Of a stretch of DNA of 64,000 bases, positions 63,182 to 64,000 are shown piece by piece (within the stretch, counting starts at the first letter, position 1; the number at the start of each line of letters is the position of its first letter). The notes beneath the pieces are model-generated. The model did no database searches. It was not told the DNA's origin and saw only the letters and a program-made list of their open reading frames with translations. The position numbers and the translations under genes were made by a program. This DNA comes from Desulfobacterium sp. (GTDB lineage: Bacteria; Desulfobacterota; Desulfobacteria; Desulfobacterales; Desulfobacteraceae), in NCBI GenBank assembly GCA_030145245.1, contig JAQYWC010000054.1, positions 62,001 to 126,000 on the forward strand. Direction: 5' to 3'.

Positions 63182-63563
63182 TTATCCAAATCAGCCCCTC
63201 TCCAGGTTTTTTAAGTCATCATATTAAAAGGCTTCGATATCATATGTCGTGGTAGGTTGGTTGACTCCCATGACGACTTCACTGTATAGTGCTCAGAGTC
63301 CCGAAAGCCTGCACCTATAGACAATTTAGTCGCCCAATCCTTTGATTACGATACGATCAAACCCGGAAACAGTTCCCTTGACCAAATATTGATAATATGT
63401 CTATAGTTAATTTTATGAGTCGCCCCTTTTTGCGTGGCGGTCGTTTTTCATTCTTTCATCTGTGGTAAATGGGATGGTTCATGTTGTCTATAAGTTGGGT
63501 TGCGACATAGCCCACTTTAGTGGTTTAATATTGGATTAATCTATTTAGAAAAGGAGAGTTAGA
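63182..63563. other. Intergenic region before rubredoxin
   Basis: No gene seen. Loosely repeated CTATAGACAATTTAGTCGCC (63317) and CTATAGTTAATTTTATGAGT (63400) segments are present, the second followed by CGCCC. Their role is unknown. Confidence 0.6.
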
Positions 63564-63773
63564 ATGGCTGACCCAAAAGATATGTATCAATGTCAAATAC
63601 ACAATTGCGGATATGTTTATGACCCTGACAAAGGCGAACCAAAGACAAATACCCCTCCGGGGACAGCTTTTAAAGATCTTCCGGATGATTGGGAATGTCC
63701 CTTTTGCAAATCATCACCAAAAACTTTTAGACCTTTAGCTGGACCGGGGTCAACATTAGCTGAGGGTAAATAA
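63564..63773 (+). CDS. Rubredoxin with CX4C first metal motif
   Basis: The 69-residue protein carries one mononuclear Fe(Cys)4 site. Cys 10 and Cys 15 are in [15 protein letters not shown] (C-x4-C instead of the usual C-x2-C), and Cys 45 and 48 are in [10 protein letters not shown]. The aromatic residues and Pro-Gly turn ([16 protein letters not shown]) are standard. A CX4C rubredoxin (type 2) is known from Desulfovibrio desulfuricans. It is a small cytoplasmic electron carrier, often in oxygen-defence chains. AAAGGAGAG precedes the ATG. The C-terminal 15 residues ([11 protein letters not shown]) extend beyond the usual end. Confidence 0.93.
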   Translation: MADPKDMYQCQIHNCGYVYDPDKGEPKTNTPPGTAFKDLPDDWECPFCKSSPKTFRPLAGPGSTLAEGK

Positions 63774-63942
63774 TCATTAAAATAACGGGAGATGATTTTG
63801 TCAAAAGTCATTCCCCTATTTCTTTATTTAAAGAATAAAAAGTAAAGTGCGATATTGACAGAAGCTGTTAATCGCCCTGATTAAGCAAGTATCCCAAATA
63901 CCTTTGATGTTTTTACAGGAAGACTTGCAAACCGGGTTAAAT

Positions 63943-63991
63943 AGAGTATCTTGCAGAAACTATGATTTTTTCTGTTTCTGCAAGATGCTCT
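63943..63991. repeat. Long inverted repeat near the window end
   Basis: AGAGTATCTTGCAGAAAC (63943-63960) pairs with GTTTCTGCAAGATGCTCT (63974-63991) at 17 of 18 positions, plus one G-U, around a 13-base loop. It could be an insertion-element end pair, a bidirectional terminator or an RNA hairpin. The window stops nine bases later. Confidence 0.75.
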
Positions 63992-64000
63992 ACGGTGAAA

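Overview
The window reads as a chromosomal segment of an anaerobic, Gram-negative, Desulfobacterales-like deltaproteobacterium. This is an inference from gene content: a RACo-type corrinoid activator, a rubredoxin with the CX4C spacing known from sulfate reducers, a PEP-CTERM protein, TonB receptors, and large hybrid sensor/c-di-GMP proteins. No rRNA or tRNA gene and no CRISPR array was seen.

Region 1 (1-6200): the last residues of what looks like a CusA/CzcA metal-efflux pump, a Met/His-rich exported protein, and two tandem MerR/CueR-type operators in front of a MATE exporter. A DASS transporter, an orphan branched-chain-type binding protein and a universal stress protein follow. Region 2 (6210-15700): an MBL-fold hydrolase diverges from a tightly packed run of a DUF559-type nuclease, a small protein and a 1080-residue ATPase with an N-terminal AAA module and a C-terminal HerA-like module. 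This run overlaps directly into nadC-nadA-nadB. Region 3 (15850-24463): a META lipoprotein, a GNAT protein, and a four-gene signalling operon (TonB receptor, YfiR, hybrid kinase, REC-PAS-GGDEF-EAL). Region 4 (25019-28465): an SPFH protein pair bracketed by similar short repeats, and a PEP-CTERM gene whose signal peptide is out of frame at an A9 run.

Region 5 (28603-61512) is the highlight: a corrinoid regulon of four transcription units, each behind its own cobalamin riboswitch and intrinsic terminator. Unit 1 (minus strand) encodes two TonB receptors. Unit 2 encodes ChlD-like and ChlI-like chelatase ATPases followed by a decayed cobN. Unit 3 encodes a RACo-like ferredoxin/ASKHA corrinoid reductive activator. 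Unit 4 encodes a CcsA/ResC-like and a ResB/Ccs1-like membrane protein, a BtuFCD-like importer whose ATPase has an extra C-terminal domain, a radical SAM/SPASM enzyme and an intact 1261-residue CobN. Units 2 and 4 have near-parallel promoters, riboswitches and terminators, so the leader was probably duplicated. Unit 4 has a CobN but no ChlI/ChlD, whereas unit 2 has the ATPases but a dead CobN, so the working chelatase is probably assembled in trans. The cytochrome-c-assembly-like pair and the radical SAM enzyme in a B12-controlled import/chelatase operon are, to my knowledge, undescribed. Accessory genes lie between the units: a solitary HicB, a methyltransferase with an AraC regulator, an amino-acid ABC importer, a PNPOx-ferredoxin fusion and a HipBA module with its operators.

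Region 6 (61513-64000) is degraded: a lipoprotein, a fragment of cobN 3' sequence, a gene with an in-frame stop, a Fic-family remnant, a rubredoxin and a long terminal hairpin. Gene relics recur across the window (psi-cobN, cobN fragment, MBL fragment, psi-fic), indicating repeated duplication and decay.
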